From Paenibacillus phocaeensis (GTDB taxonomy: Bacteria > Bacillota > Bacilli > Paenibacillales > Paenibacillaceae), in the NCBI RefSeq assembly GCF_900021165.1, contig NZ_FCOQ01000007.1:1-64000 (forward strand): DNA of 64,000 bases, in the 5' to 3' direction. Shown in pieces: positions 52,934 to 61,732 of the stretch (the first letter of the stretch is position 1; each line of letters begins with the position of its first letter). The position numbers were made by a program, and so were the translations under genes. The notes beneath the pieces were generated by a model, which was given only the letters and a program-made list of their open reading frames with translations, had not been told where the DNA came from and made no database searches.

Positions 52934-53845
52934 TCAGGGTCTCTGCCGCAACTGCTGCAGGCCCTGAAGATCCTTCCAGCGGATCATCTCGATGCCTTCC
53001 TCCTCCATCACCGCCTTGATCTCCGGATCGCGGAAGAGCTGATCATCCCATTGTCTTTTTTCCCACTCGTGATGAATGGCCTTCAACTCCTCTGTCGCCA
53101 GAGCGGGATGAAGGATGATCTCGGAGACGCCGGGCCGCAGCGCCTTCAGGACGGAAATCATTTCTCGTTTGTAGCTTTCATAGGTTTCGCCCGGCTGTTT
53201 CCCGAAAGGCAGCCCGATAAGCTCATCGAGGAGAATGACGCCCATCCGGTCGGCCAGTTCGGTGACCTGCCGGGCCAGAGCGGCGGCTTCTGGCGGCAGC
53301 TTGCCTACCTGCGGCAGCGAACGCGGCAAGCGGAACGGCAAGCCGTAGTCCGCACAGATCTCAAACGCCACGTCGAGGAAATGGTTGCCAGTGACCAAGC
53401 CGTACAAGCTGCCCATGTGGTTGTCAAGATGCGTAGGCGCCAGACCTAATGCCAAGGCGGTCTCTACCTGGTTGATCATCTCCAGACGCACCTGCGGACG
53501 GCTGGCCTGCAATTCGAAGCGAGTCACGTCTCCGGGGAAGTAACCTTCCTCCGTAACCAGCGTCCGCACATCTCCGTCGCGCGTAACCGGCCCCCATTTA
53601 TAACCGCTCCATTCGCTGGTGAACGTCAAATGCACCCCTACGTCATATTCGGGATTCGCGACGCTCCAGGCCGCAGCCTCCTTGGCCCAGGCGCAAGGGA
53701 CCATCACGGTGGCCGAGGAGATCGCCCCTTCTTGCAGCAACTGGATAATCGCGGCGTTCTCCGCATGGCACATCCCAAAATCGTCCGCATTGACGATTAA
53801 CAATTTGGCGTCCCGCCCATACCCTAATCGCTCTGCCAATGTCAT
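52934..53845 (-). CDS. ChbG/YdjC-family carbohydrate deacetylase
   Basis: 303 residues. LLIVNADDFGMCHAENAAI at the N-terminus carries the family metal-binding Asp-Asp, and THLDNHMGSLYG near 130 carries the HxxxH-type metal site. E. coli ChbG deacetylates chitooligosaccharides, and other members act on N-acetylated sugars. Substrate unknown here; it may supply deacetylated amino sugars or act on cell-wall material. The ATG at 53845 follows GGAGGAG at about 8 nt, whereas the upstream frame start at 53869 lacks this spacing. Confidence 0.9.
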   Translation of the reverse strand: MTLAERLGYGRDAKLLIVNADDFGMCHAENAAIIQLLQEGAISSATVMVPCAWAKEAAAWSVANPEYDVGVHLTFTSEWSGYKWGPVTRDGDVRTLVTEEGYFPGDVTRFELQASRPQVRLEMINQVETALALGLAPTHLDNHMGSLYGLVTGNHFLDVAFEICADYGLPFRLPRSLPQVGKLPPEAAALARQVTELADRMGVILLDELIGLPFGKQPGETYESYKREMISVLKALRPGVSEIILHPALATEELKAIHHEWEKRQWDDQLFRDPEIKAVMEEEGIEMIRWKDLQGLQQLRQRP

Positions 53846-53872
53846 CTGGATTCTCCTCCGTTTCCGCACATA

Positions 53873-54346
53873 TTAAGGATACAGCTCCGATTCCCGATTC
53901 AGGACAAACGTATTGCAAATCCAGTCATGTAGCCCGCGCTTCTCTGCGCTGAAAGCAATCATGATAAATCCAATAAATAAGAGCAAACCGGATAGAACTT
54001 GGGCAAAATACCGCCCCAGCGACCGCAAAATGGAGATCCGCTCCCCTTCCCCGTCCACGATCTTTGCCCCTACCGCCAGCTTCCCGATCGTCCCTTGCCA
54101 GGAAGTGGCCGGCAGGATCACGAAGTACAGCAAATCGAGCAGCCTTTGGGTGAATTCGGGGAGAGGAAGGATCCAATCCACCACCGTCAAAATCAAGGCA
54201 TCCATGAGATAAGCGAGCACCCTTCTCCAGAATCCGACATACACCGGGTTGGGATCGCGATAGATCATTCCCCTCCGTTCTTCCCATTCCGGCGCAGGCG
54301 GCTCCTCATTGTAAGGCCCGTACTGATACAACAGCGTTTGTGCCAT
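53873..54346 (-). CDS. RDD family membrane protein
   Basis: 157 residues. RDD-type pattern with an N-terminal cytoplasmic segment rich in Pro and Glu, then VGFWRRVLAYLMDALILTVVDWIL (R..A..D), a second membrane segment LLYFVILPATSWQGTIGKLAVGAKI and a third LSGLLLFIGFIMIAF. RDD proteins are short membrane proteins of mostly unknown function. The start ATG at 54346 follows AAGGA; a TTG farther upstream is an alternative. The following ChbG-type gene starts 28 nt after the stop. Confidence 0.88.
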   Translation of the reverse strand: MAQTLLYQYGPYNEEPPAPEWEERRGMIYRDPNPVYVGFWRRVLAYLMDALILTVVDWILPLPEFTQRLLDLLYFVILPATSWQGTIGKLAVGAKIVDGEGERISILRSLGRYFAQVLSGLLLFIGFIMIAFSAEKRGLHDWICNTFVLNRESELYP

Positions 54347-54461
54347 GCATTCCAAATCCTTCCTCAACCGATGGATCTACTCCATGTTTATGTAAGAAAC
54401 CCGGACTCTAGTTCCCTCGTATGTAATTTTCGCCTTCTCCCCAGATTATTCCTTCCTACGC

Positions 54462-54489
54462 AAAAAAAGGCGACCCTTGTCTGACCGCC
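54462..54489 (-). terminator. Terminator after the GNAT gene
   Basis: GGCGG / TCGCC stem around a long loop is followed by seven T residues on the minus strand, starting about 13 nt after the acetyltransferase stop. It separates the GT-GNAT operon from the RDD gene. Confidence 0.65.
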
Positions 54490-54502
54490 CCAGCAATTCC
54501 TG

Positions 54503-55273
54503 CTATTTGCGAACCCTGTAATGGTAGCTCGAGATGGCCGCAAAACCCAGTTTGTCGTAAAGCTCCAGCGCGGGCGCATTCGCTGCCAGCACTTGCAGAT
54601 ACATGCCTTCCGCCCCGTTCTCGGCGGCCCATAACGCCAGGGCATGCAGCAGACGGCCGGCGACGCCCTTCCGGCGGTGACGCGGGTCAACCACGACGTT
54701 GCTGATTCCGGCCCAGCCCTCCTCGATGACCACGGTGGCCACCCCCATTGGCTCTCCCGCCTCATCGATAACGGCAAACGCCTTAGGGGCCGGCATCGCC
54801 ATGAAGATCGCCAAATACCCGGCCCGCCGTTCCTCCGGAAATCCTTCCATCCGCAGGAATTCCTCCATCCAATGCCCCTCCGGCTGGGCGGCCAAGCGTA
54901 CTTTGGCTTCGCCGATTCCGTAATCAGCGGATGCCTGAAGCACCTCTCGGATGTCGGCCGCCAGGAGCAGACAATTCATCGAGACTTCGTAACCCGAAGC
55001 CGCTAATCGCCCGTCCAGTTCTGGCGGCGAAGATTCACTAATGTGAAAGCACGGCGGCAGTCCGCGTTCCCGGTAGAAATGCTCGATTTCGTCCAGCCAA
55101 TCGCCCTCCGGAAACGGCCCCGCCGCCAGCACACTGTTCGCTCGGGTCGTGACGCCGCTGTTAACCCGCAGCTTCCACGCCCCCAGCGATTTCACCTCGC
55201 TTGGAGGCCAACCGCTCGCGGCCAATTGCTCGATCTTCCCGGCCCCTTCCGACCGAACCCGCTGCCCGCTCAT
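54503..55273 (-). CDS. GNAT family N-acetyltransferase
   Basis: 256 residues with an N-terminal half of unclear fold and a C-terminal GNAT domain: acetyl-CoA-binding loop NVVVDPRHRRKGVAGRLL near 190 and the late strand LYDKLGFAAISSYHYRV. It resembles two-domain GNAT proteins. The start ATG at 55273 overlaps the preceding glycosyltransferase stop (ATGA) and has GGGGAG 8 nt upstream, so it is translationally coupled; an upstream in-frame GTG at 55282 is less likely. The acceptor is unknown. Confidence 0.9.
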   Translation of the reverse strand: MSGQRVRSEGAGKIEQLAASGWPPSEVKSLGAWKLRVNSGVTTRANSVLAAGPFPEGDWLDEIEHFYRERGLPPCFHISESSPPELDGRLAASGYEVSMNCLLLAADIREVLQASADYGIGEAKVRLAAQPEGHWMEEFLRMEGFPEERRAGYLAIFMAMPAPKAFAVIDEAGEPMGVATVVIEEGWAGISNVVVDPRHRRKGVAGRLLHALALWAAENGAEGMYLQVLAANAPALELYDKLGFAAISSYHYRVRK

Positions 55274-56268
55274 TTCAACCACTCCCCGAAGAAGCGCTCA
55301 TATCCCCGCTTCATCACCGTCGCCGAGAAATTCGCAAAAGCGTATTCCCGATTGTCCGCGGAATACTTCTGCGGCGAGGCCGCCGCCATGTTGACGAGCT
55401 CGAACCAGTTCTTCTCATTGCCGGCAAAGGCATGGCGGGAGCTGATATGCCCGTAGCAGGGATGCTCCGGCTTGACGACGATTTTGCCCATGGCCAGCGC
55501 CTCGGTCAGCGGCATGGCAAAGGTGTCGAACTTGGAGCAGCTCCAATATACCTTCGCTGAGTTCATCAATACAAACACCTCGTCCTGGCTTAATGCGAAC
55601 TGTAAGGTGACATTAAGCGGGATGTCGTATTTTTTCATACTTTCCTTGTAACGCTCCCCGCCGAACACCATCACGACATCCTTGTCGGGATTCTGTCTGG
55701 CATACTCCAGCACCAGATCCGGCCGCCGGTTCTCCTCGTCGCGTCCGATCCACAACACCCGATTATCGACGATCGAGGCGGGGTCATAATGCCGCTCCGC
55801 CAACGTTTCGTTAAATCCGATCGGGATCACGTCTACATCCGTCACACCAAACACGTCGTTCAATTGCCGCCGCAAGAACTCCGTCTGTACGATCGCCTTG
55901 TCCACGATCCCGTAGAACGGCTTCATCATTTCATACCCGGTCAAGGCCGGATCAGGGAAGCTATGCGGGAACAATACGCTCTTGGGGAGGAACATTTTTA
56001 GAAAAGTAAACCCGGATACCGTATAAATCACATGCTCGATCTTCTGTGCATGGATTTGATCCAGCACGATGTCGTAATTGACCAGATCTCCCTTCTCGTG
56101 CTCGTAGCCGGGAAGCCAGTCATGTCCGCTGACATGGCGCTCCGGAGCGATAAATACGATCTCTACGCCAAGCTCTCGGCCGATGTCTCGCAGCCGCTCC
56201 GCAAACACGCGCGGGCCTTGGGCCTCCGCAAACTGGATTTTTCGCATGACTAAACCGACTTTCTTCAT
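55270..56268 (-). CDS. Glycosyltransferase, GT4-like
   Basis: 332 residues of GT-B type. The C-terminal domain shows RVLWIGRDEENRRPDLVLEYARQNP near 165, a middle GGERYKESM, and the donor-binding segment CSKFDTFAMPLTEALAMGKIVVKPEHPCYGHIS near 250-280, which corresponds to the EX7E region of GT4 enzymes. The N-terminal domain is less typical. Substrate and acceptor unknown. It is translationally coupled to the GNAT gene, and an APH-fold kinase gene lies upstream on the same strand, so these three may form one operon. Confidence 0.85.
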   Translation of the reverse strand: MKKVGLVMRKIQFAEAQGPRVFAERLRDIGRELGVEIVFIAPERHVSGHDWLPGYEHEKGDLVNYDIVLDQIHAQKIEHVIYTVSGFTFLKMFLPKSVLFPHSFPDPALTGYEMMKPFYGIVDKAIVQTEFLRRQLNDVFGVTDVDVIPIGFNETLAERHYDPASIVDNRVLWIGRDEENRRPDLVLEYARQNPDKDVVMVFGGERYKESMKKYDIPLNVTLQFALSQDEVFVLMNSAKVYWSCSKFDTFAMPLTEALAMGKIVVKPEHPCYGHISSRHAFAGNEKNWFELVNMAAASPQKYSADNREYAFANFSATVMKRGYERFFGEWLK

Positions 56269-56386
56269 TGGATCCCGCCTCTAGTTGATATTGTAGTGAA
56301 TGTCCTGCTTCGTCGTTCTTGTTACGTCCGCCGCTAACGGGGGCCAGAGCCGGGAAAGGAGCGGATAAGGTCACTCCGGTTCGTTG

Positions 56387-57358
56387 CTAGAGATAAGCCT
56401 CCAACAATTCTAAGCATCCGGCCAAGCCATCCGCCGTCTCCTCCTGCTGCCGCAGCAACCCCTCTATCGTCCAAACGCCGCCGCCTCGCCGCAAATCCCC
56501 CTCGATCAGCAGCAGCATCCATAAGGAAAAGACCGCCGCAAACCAGGCGTACTCCCGGGCCAGTCCCTCCCTTACCCAGGTCGTGCCTTGCTTGTCCGCC
56601 TCCTCCAGATAAGTGTCTAACAGCTTCATCCGATCTTCCGACGGCATCGCCTTCGGAAAACGCGGATGCGACATATCGATCAGATGGTACAAATCCCAAT
56701 AAGGGAGATTCCGATGCGCGTGCTCCCAATCAAGCAGAACCACGCGGCCTGCCTTCGTCACGGCGTAGTTGCCCAGATGCAGGTCGCCATGTGACAACAC
56801 CCGGCGCTTGTCGCTGAAGCCGCCCCCCTTCTGTATCGCTGCCATCTTGTCAGAGTCGAGCCATTGTACCGGCAATCCGTGCGCGGCCAGAAGCACCCGC
56901 GCCTCGTCCCGCCGCCGCAGTAAATCCGCGGCGATGGTCTCGATGCCCGGCTTGGGGCCTTGCGCCGTCAAGCCGGGCCATCGTTCCGCCGGAGCGGCAT
57001 GCAAGCGGGCCAACTGGCGGGCCGCCGCCTCGGCGTACTCCAGCCGGTAGGTGTGGCGCAGCGGCCCCAGATCCTCGAAGATCGTCCAGCCTTCGGTTCC
57101 TCGCCCTTCCGGCGAGGCCGCCAGCAGTTGCGGTACCGCGATCTCAGGAAGCTGTGCCAGCACGTTTCCGTTCACCCATGCTTCTCGGTCCACCGATTCG
57201 CCGTTCGTCAGCGGCTTAAAGATATAGCTGTGCCCGGGATCGGTATAAAACCGCTCCACCCATCGCCCATTCATGCCTTGGTACATCGGTTCTCGTCGCC
57301 ATATTCGGTTCTCGTCCAGCGTACCGTCCGCAGTTACCGCTTCGCCCAAACTCCGCAT
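56387..57358 (-). CDS. Aminoglycoside phosphotransferase (APH)-fold kinase
   Basis: 323 residues of the APH/choline kinase superfamily. The ATP site includes YIFKPLTNGESVDREAW near 45; the catalytic Brenner motif is HGDLHLGNYAVT near 190, followed by VVLLDWEHA, which contains the metal-binding Asp. It may phosphorylate a small hydroxyl-bearing metabolite or antibiotic, or be a spore-coat type kinase as in CotS; none is proven. GGAAGG lies upstream of the ATG at 57358. The glycosyltransferase gene follows 118 nt downstream. Confidence 0.85.
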   Translation of the reverse strand: MRSLGEAVTADGTLDENRIWRREPMYQGMNGRWVERFYTDPGHSYIFKPLTNGESVDREAWVNGNVLAQLPEIAVPQLLAASPEGRGTEGWTIFEDLGPLRHTYRLEYAEAAARQLARLHAAPAERWPGLTAQGPKPGIETIAADLLRRRDEARVLLAAHGLPVQWLDSDKMAAIQKGGGFSDKRRVLSHGDLHLGNYAVTKAGRVVLLDWEHAHRNLPYWDLYHLIDMSHPRFPKAMPSEDRMKLLDTYLEEADKQGTTWVREGLAREYAWFAAVFSLWMLLLIEGDLRRGGGVWTIEGLLRQQEETADGLAGCLELLEAYL

Positions 57359-57452
57359 CTTAGCTTCCTTCCCGCTCCCTTGTTTGACCTTAATCGTACA
57401 TAAATTTTGAAAAGATTGTCAATCTGCCGTCTGAGATGCAGCCGGCAACGGG

Positions 57453-57491
57453 CGAAAAAAAGAGCGGCGCCATAAGGCGCACCGCTCTTTG
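57453..57491 (-). terminator. Strong terminator after the repeat-protein gene
   Basis: AAAGAGCGG.GCGCC / GGCGC.CCGCTCTTT stem with a 4-nt loop, followed by T7 on the minus strand, 29 nt after the stop. Confidence 0.92.
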
Positions 57492-57519
57492 GGACAGTAT
57501 TGGGTTGATGAAATCCGGG

Positions 57520-60500
57520 TTACGGCGTAGGTACTGTGGCTGGAGGTGCGTCCGTACCCGTTGGCGCTGCAGGTGGAACTACAGTGACCAGAACGGGGTT
57601 GGAAAGCGCATATCCCTTGGCATTCACCATATCCGGTTCCGACAGAATATAAACTCTGTAGCCCTGAGAAGTAATCGGAGAATCATAAATATCTGTGTTA
57701 ACCGTACCCGTAAGCGGACCATTAGCACCTACTTGTATGCCTTTATCCTTGAGACCGATCGCCGCATCTACGTTAAGGGTCTGGCCTTCGGTAACGACAA
57801 GAATCCGATACGAGCTAATCCGACTGTCACTAGGCGAATCAAATTCTACCGTTATGGAGGCAGCATTAGCTACCGCGCTCACTCGAGTTACCGGTGCAAC
57901 AGCAATATTATCCGCCTTGAGAATAGGCTGAACGGCATTGGAAGCCGCAGACAAATTATTGGCACCGCTGCGTGCAACCGTCAAGACAAAGAATTGATAG
58001 GAGGTATCTTTGTTGATCGGGTTACCGTAAACATCATTGGGTTTATCCAATGTTTTCGTAATGTTGCCCGCATTCGGAACTCCTACCGAGGTGTAGCGGT
58101 CGGGCTGGGTTACCGCGTTGGCATCGGAAAGCTTAAAGCTCCCGGCGTTCGCTGCCGGCACTGCCAGAATCCGATACTCTACCACGTTACTTTCGTTGGC
58201 CAACTTATTAAAGCCAACCACGATATTGCTAAATGTACCATTGAAATTCGAGTTCAACTGAGCATACAAACCGGAAACAGCCCCGGCGGAACTGTTGTCA
58301 CTCAACGTCACTTCATTCGAAACCCCTGACAATGTATTCGATCCGCCGCCGTTTGCGGCAACCGACAAGACATAAACCCGGTAAGCCACGCCGTTGCGGA
58401 TAAGCTCTCCATCGGTATCTCGCGCCCCTGCCCCGAGGTCAACGGTCAAGGTGAACCCATTTCTATTGACAGGCGTGAAGAAACCAGACGAGTTGGCTGC
58501 ATTCAAATTAAAGCTTCCGTATTTCGACGCCTTCACCACGAATACCCGGTATTGGCTGACATAGGTTTCATTCGAAGCTCGATTGAAGGTCACTCGCAGA
58601 TCGCGGCCGTCCCCTTGATCATTTACATCGTTGGCAGTTACATTTGAAGCTGCCCCCACTGCGTTCCCCGACAGCGTAATCGGCGAGGAGTAATAGGACA
58701 ACGCGTTGCTCAGATTATAACCGTTGCTGGCTACCGAGAGGACAAATACCCGGTAACTTACTCCATTCCGGATGGTCGCTCCGTCAACGTCCCTTGCCCC
58801 CGCGTTCAGAACCGTGGAGAGGGTGTAGCCATTTTTGCTTACATAGGTGTAGTTCGAGCTGCCGACATTGTTGGCTTTGGCTAACGTAAAGTTCCCCGCA
58901 TCCGAGGTTTTGACCACCATGATCCGATAATGGCTGATATACGTTTCGTTCGAAGCCCGGGTGAAGGTCACCCGCAGGTCCCGGCCATCATTATAATCGC
59001 TCACATCTTCAACGGTCACGTTCGATACCGTATCCACCGTGTTGCCGTTTGTCAGCGTAATGGCGCTCGAAGCGGAGGATAACGTATTCGTCCCTGCATA
59101 AAATCCGGTGCCCACGGCCATAACGAATACCCGGTAGCTGACGCCGTTGCGAATCGTTGCTCCGTCCACATCCCGCGCACTGGAGGACAAGGCATACGAC
59201 GTGATATTCGAGCCGGTCTTGTTGACCTGTGTATAATTCGCACTGGATACCCCATTCGCTTTAGACAGGCTGAAGTTGGCATAATCGCTGGCCTTGACTA
59301 CGAAAATGCGGTAAGAGCTGATCCGCGATTCGTCCGAGATCCGATTGAAGCTGACTCGCAGGTCCCGGCCGTCGCCGTAGTCGTTCCAGTCTTCGACCTT
59401 CGTAATGACCGGTGAAATTACCGAACCGGTTGCGAGCGTGATGGCGGAGGAAGCCGACGATAATTTGTTGGCATATCCCGAGTGATTGCTGACCGATTGC
59501 ACAAAAACCGTGTAGGATACGCCGTTCTTGATCAAATCGCCGGACGTATCCCGGGCGGAAGAAGTCAGTTGACCGCTTAAGGTCGAACCGCTGCCCGATT
59601 TGGACACGACCGTAGAATACGAGCTCGGCACATTGTTCGCCGTATTCAGCGTAAAGCTGCCCGCGTCCTTCGTTTTGACGACGAACACACGGTAGTTGGC
59701 GATGTTGCTTTCGTTTTGAGCTCTTGTAAAGGTGACATGCAAATCGCGGCCGTCGCTGTAATCGCTCACGTCGCTGACTTTCACATTCGTCGGAGCGGCT
59801 ACTGCTGCCCCGTTGGACAACGTAACAGCCGGAGACGGATTCGACAAAGAATTGGCGCTGTTGCCTTTGCCGATCACCAACACATAAGCGACGTAGGATT
59901 GATTCTCGCGAATGGCGGATCCATCCACATCCCGCGCACTTGCCGACAAGGTCACGACCGGGTCGCTTCCCGACGGCGACAACGACGTGTAGTTCGATGA
60001 CGAGACCCTTTGCGCTGCCGTCAGATTAAAGACGGAAGCATTCGAAGCTTTCACGATCATCACACGGTACTGCTCAACGCGCGATTCGTTCGAGGATTTC
60101 GAGAAGCTGACCTCCAAATCGCGGCCGTCCCCGTTATTCCCCACATCGCGGGCGAATACGTAGGCTACCGGGCTAGGATCCAAGCTCCCGCCACCCGGAC
60201 TGCCCGAACCCGAGCCGGAGTTAATCGTGACGATCTTGGTGGAGTTGTTCCACCCGACTTGCTGGCCTAACGCCTCGCTGACGAAGCGGACGGGGACCAT
60301 CGTTCTGCCCTTGATGCTTTGCGCCGGCACATCAAGCAGCACCGCCTCATTGTTGATGGTTGCCGAACGCGACTTCAGCTTCAGCACGATGGTCGTGCCG
60401 TCTTTGTGGGCCGTGACGGTTTGCAGCGTCTGGTTATAGTTGACCGTAGCATCGAGCGCTTCAAAGATCGCCCGAAGCGGCAGCATCACCCGCCCGCTGA

Positions 60501-60639
60501 TGACTACCGGCGCCTGATCGGTCGCCAGCCGGCTGCCGTCAACGTAGATACTGATCGGCGTAGCCGCTTGCGCCGTCGTTTGTAGAAACATTGGTATGAT
60601 TAGTAATGCGGCTAAGAGCGAAGCCCATAATTTTTTCAA
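57520..60639 (-). CDS. Secreted copper amine oxidase N-terminal domain protein with fibronectin III-like repeats
   Basis: 1039 residues from a TTG start. A signal peptide (KKLWASLLAALLIIPMFLQTTAQA) is followed by a copper amine oxidase N-terminal 'stalk' domain (residues about 27-142, VDGSRLATDQAPVVISGRVMLPLRAIFEAL and ...GRTMVPVRFVSEALGQQVGW), then a Gly/Ser linker and seven fibronectin-III-like repeats of about 115-125 residues to the end. The first five repeats share DGRDL.V.F, YRVFVVKAS and RNGVSYRVFV segments; the last two have diverged. The TTG at 60639 lies 9 nt after GGGGAGG, better than the ATG at 60648 or 60663. It is probably a surface or matrix-associated scaffold; it has no catalytic domain. 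Confidence 0.88.
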   Translation of the reverse strand: MKKLWASLLAALLIIPMFLQTTAQAATPISIYVDGSRLATDQAPVVISGRVMLPLRAIFEALDATVNYNQTLQTVTAHKDGTTIVLKLKSRSATINNEAVLLDVPAQSIKGRTMVPVRFVSEALGQQVGWNNSTKIVTINSGSGSGSPGGGSLDPSPVAYVFARDVGNNGDGRDLEVSFSKSSNESRVEQYRVMIVKASNASVFNLTAAQRVSSSNYTSLSPSGSDPVVTLSASARDVDGSAIRENQSYVAYVLVIGKGNSANSLSNPSPAVTLSNGAAVAAPTNVKVSDVSDYSDGRDLHVTFTRAQNESNIANYRVFVVKTKDAGSFTLNTANNVPSSYSTVVSKSGSGSTLSGQLTSSARDTSGDLIKNGVSYTVFVQSVSNHSGYANKLSSASSAITLATGSVISPVITKVEDWNDYGDGRDLRVSFNRISDESRISSYRIFVVKASDYANFSLSKANGVSSANYTQVNKTGSNITSYALSSSARDVDGATIRNGVSYRVFVMAVGTGFYAGTNTLSSASSAITLTNGNTVDTVSNVTVEDVSDYNDGRDLRVTFTRASNETYISHYRIMVVKTSDAGNFTLAKANNVGSSNYTYVSKNGYTLSTVLNAGARDVDGATIRNGVSYRVFVLSVASNGYNLSNALSYYSSPITLSGNAVGAASNVTANDVNDQGDGRDLRVTFNRASNETYVSQYRVFVVKASKYGSFNLNAANSSGFFTPVNRNGFTLTVDLGAGARDTDGELIRNGVAYRVYVLSVAANGGGSNTLSGVSNEVTLSDNSSAGAVSGLYAQLNSNFNGTFSNIVVGFNKLANESNVVEYRILAVPAANAGSFKLSDANAVTQPDRYTSVGVPNAGNITKTLDKPNDVYGNPINKDTSYQFFVLTVARSGANNLSAASNAVQPILKADNIAVAPVTRVSAVANAASITVEFDSPSDSRISSYRILVVTEGQTLNVDAAIGLKDKGIQVGANGPLTGTVNTDIYDSPITSQGYRVYILSEPDMVNAKGYALSNPVLVTVVPPAAPTGTDAPPATVPTP

Positions 60640-60825
60640 ATATCTCATCCTCCCCATACTCATAAACAGAGCTAGAAAAATTACTCTTCCCTTTTGACGT
60701 ATGATCTCAGGTAAAAGTTTCTATGTTTTCCGGCTGTAAAAAAATTTTAACCCTGAATGCCTACCTTGAACCGGAAACCCCCGGGAGTCTGGGTGCCGCC
60801 GCCTCTCTGTCTGGGCCGAAAGACG

Positions 60826-60858
60826 CAAAAAAGCCGCCTCCCACCTAAGGAAGCGGCT
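60826..60858 (-). terminator. Terminator after the MOSC gene
   Basis: AGCCGC..CC / GG..GCGGCT stem, followed by TTTTTT on the minus strand, 20 nt after the MOSC stop. Confidence 0.88.
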
Positions 60859-60877
60859 GATCCCGGAGCAGGGCGGC

Positions 60878-61537
60878 CTATTCGCCCATTATTCGATTTA
60901 ATCGGGCCGTTAATGTCTCGCGCCAGCTGGCTGACAATTCCTCCACGGCCAACACGCGCCGGATCCCCTCGGCATCCTCCTTGTCTCCGTGCATGACGCG
61001 GTTGGCGAATGCCAACGTAACCCCTGCGGGGTGCTTGTCGATCCGCTCCAGCTGATCGCTAGGTTGAACTGCCCCCTCCTGGAGAACTCGGAAATAATAG
61101 CCCGTATACCCTGTTCGCTGGATCTCCAGCGGCAGTTCCGGCAGACCGTGCTTGACGCCCAGCTTGAAGCAGGGCTGCCGGGGCTGGCTGACCTGAACAA
61201 CGGCTTCGCCCAAGCGAAACCGGTCGCCGATGCAGATCTCCTCCTCAAGCATGCCTTCGGTCGTGAGATTCTCGCCGAAAGCCCCAAGATCCAAGGTGAT
61301 CCCGAGCTTCTTCTCCCAATAGGCATAGCGCTCAAACGGATACACGCAAACCGCCTTGTCCGGCCCTCCGTGAAATCTGAGATCCGCTTGCTCATCCCCG
61401 GCAAAATTTACCGTCGATAGATACCGCGCATCCGCCACCGGCTTCTTGAATATCCCGGTACGTACTGTTTTGCCTTGATGCTCAACCTCGACCGGTTTGC
61501 TTACATTAAGCGACCGGATCGCCATTTGTTCCGCCAT
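60878..61537 (-). CDS. MOSC domain protein, YiiM-like
   Basis: 219 residues from the preferred start. The MOSC core includes DLRFHGGPDKAVCVYPFERYAYW near residue 52-74, GAFGENLTTEG, and QPRQPCFKLG with the probable molybdopterin-cofactor-related Cys near 123; the YiiM-type helical C-terminus follows. The length fits YiiM (about 224 residues). MOSC proteins handle molybdenum cofactor sulfur or N-hydroxylated substrates. The frame stays open up to 61702, but a perfect TATAAT at 61586-61591 lies inside that extension and GGAGGAG precedes the ATG at 61537 by about 13 nt, supporting the later start; this also leaves space for the divergent gene. Confidence 0.85.
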   Translation of the reverse strand: MAEQMAIRSLNVSKPVEVEHQGKTVRTGIFKKPVADARYLSTVNFAGDEQADLRFHGGPDKAVCVYPFERYAYWEKKLGITLDLGAFGENLTTEGMLEEEICIGDRFRLGEAVVQVSQPRQPCFKLGVKHGLPELPLEIQRTGYTGYYFRVLQEGAVQPSDQLERIDKHPAGVTLAFANRVMHGDKEDAEGIRRVLAVEELSASWRETLTARLNRIMGE

Positions 61538-61585
61538 CTCGTCTTGCACGCTCCTCCGTCCCGAATCCAGCATAAGATAAATTTC

Positions 61586-61591
61586 ATTATA
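61586..61591 (-). promoter_or_regulatory. Candidate -10 element of the MOSC gene
   Basis: TATAAT on the minus strand, about 50 nt before the preferred start codon; no clear -35 at 17 bp was found. Confidence 0.4.
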
Positions 61592-61732
61592 CGAGAGGAC
61601 CTCGCCCGACACCACCCTGAATTCGTAAAGGTGCCGGCGCACTTGAAACTTCCTGGGCGCCTGATCCGTATTACTACTAGAAGTCATTCCTTCTTGCTGC
61701 ACCTACCCATGATCAGAGAGGAACCTAAATTT

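Noticed and set aside
60749..60825. Cyclic-di-GMP riboswitch upstream of the repeat protein
   Set aside because: Key conserved segments of the GEMM class were not found on reading; listed only as a low-interest lead.
61538..61702. N-terminal extension of the MOSC protein up to 61702
   Set aside because: The extension is absent from typical YiiM-like proteins and contains a TATAAT element; the later start gives family length and promoter space.
61475..61732. Longer version of the small secreted protein
   Set aside because: The upstream segment overlaps the MOSC gene and lacks a ribosome binding site; the signal peptide begins at 61733.
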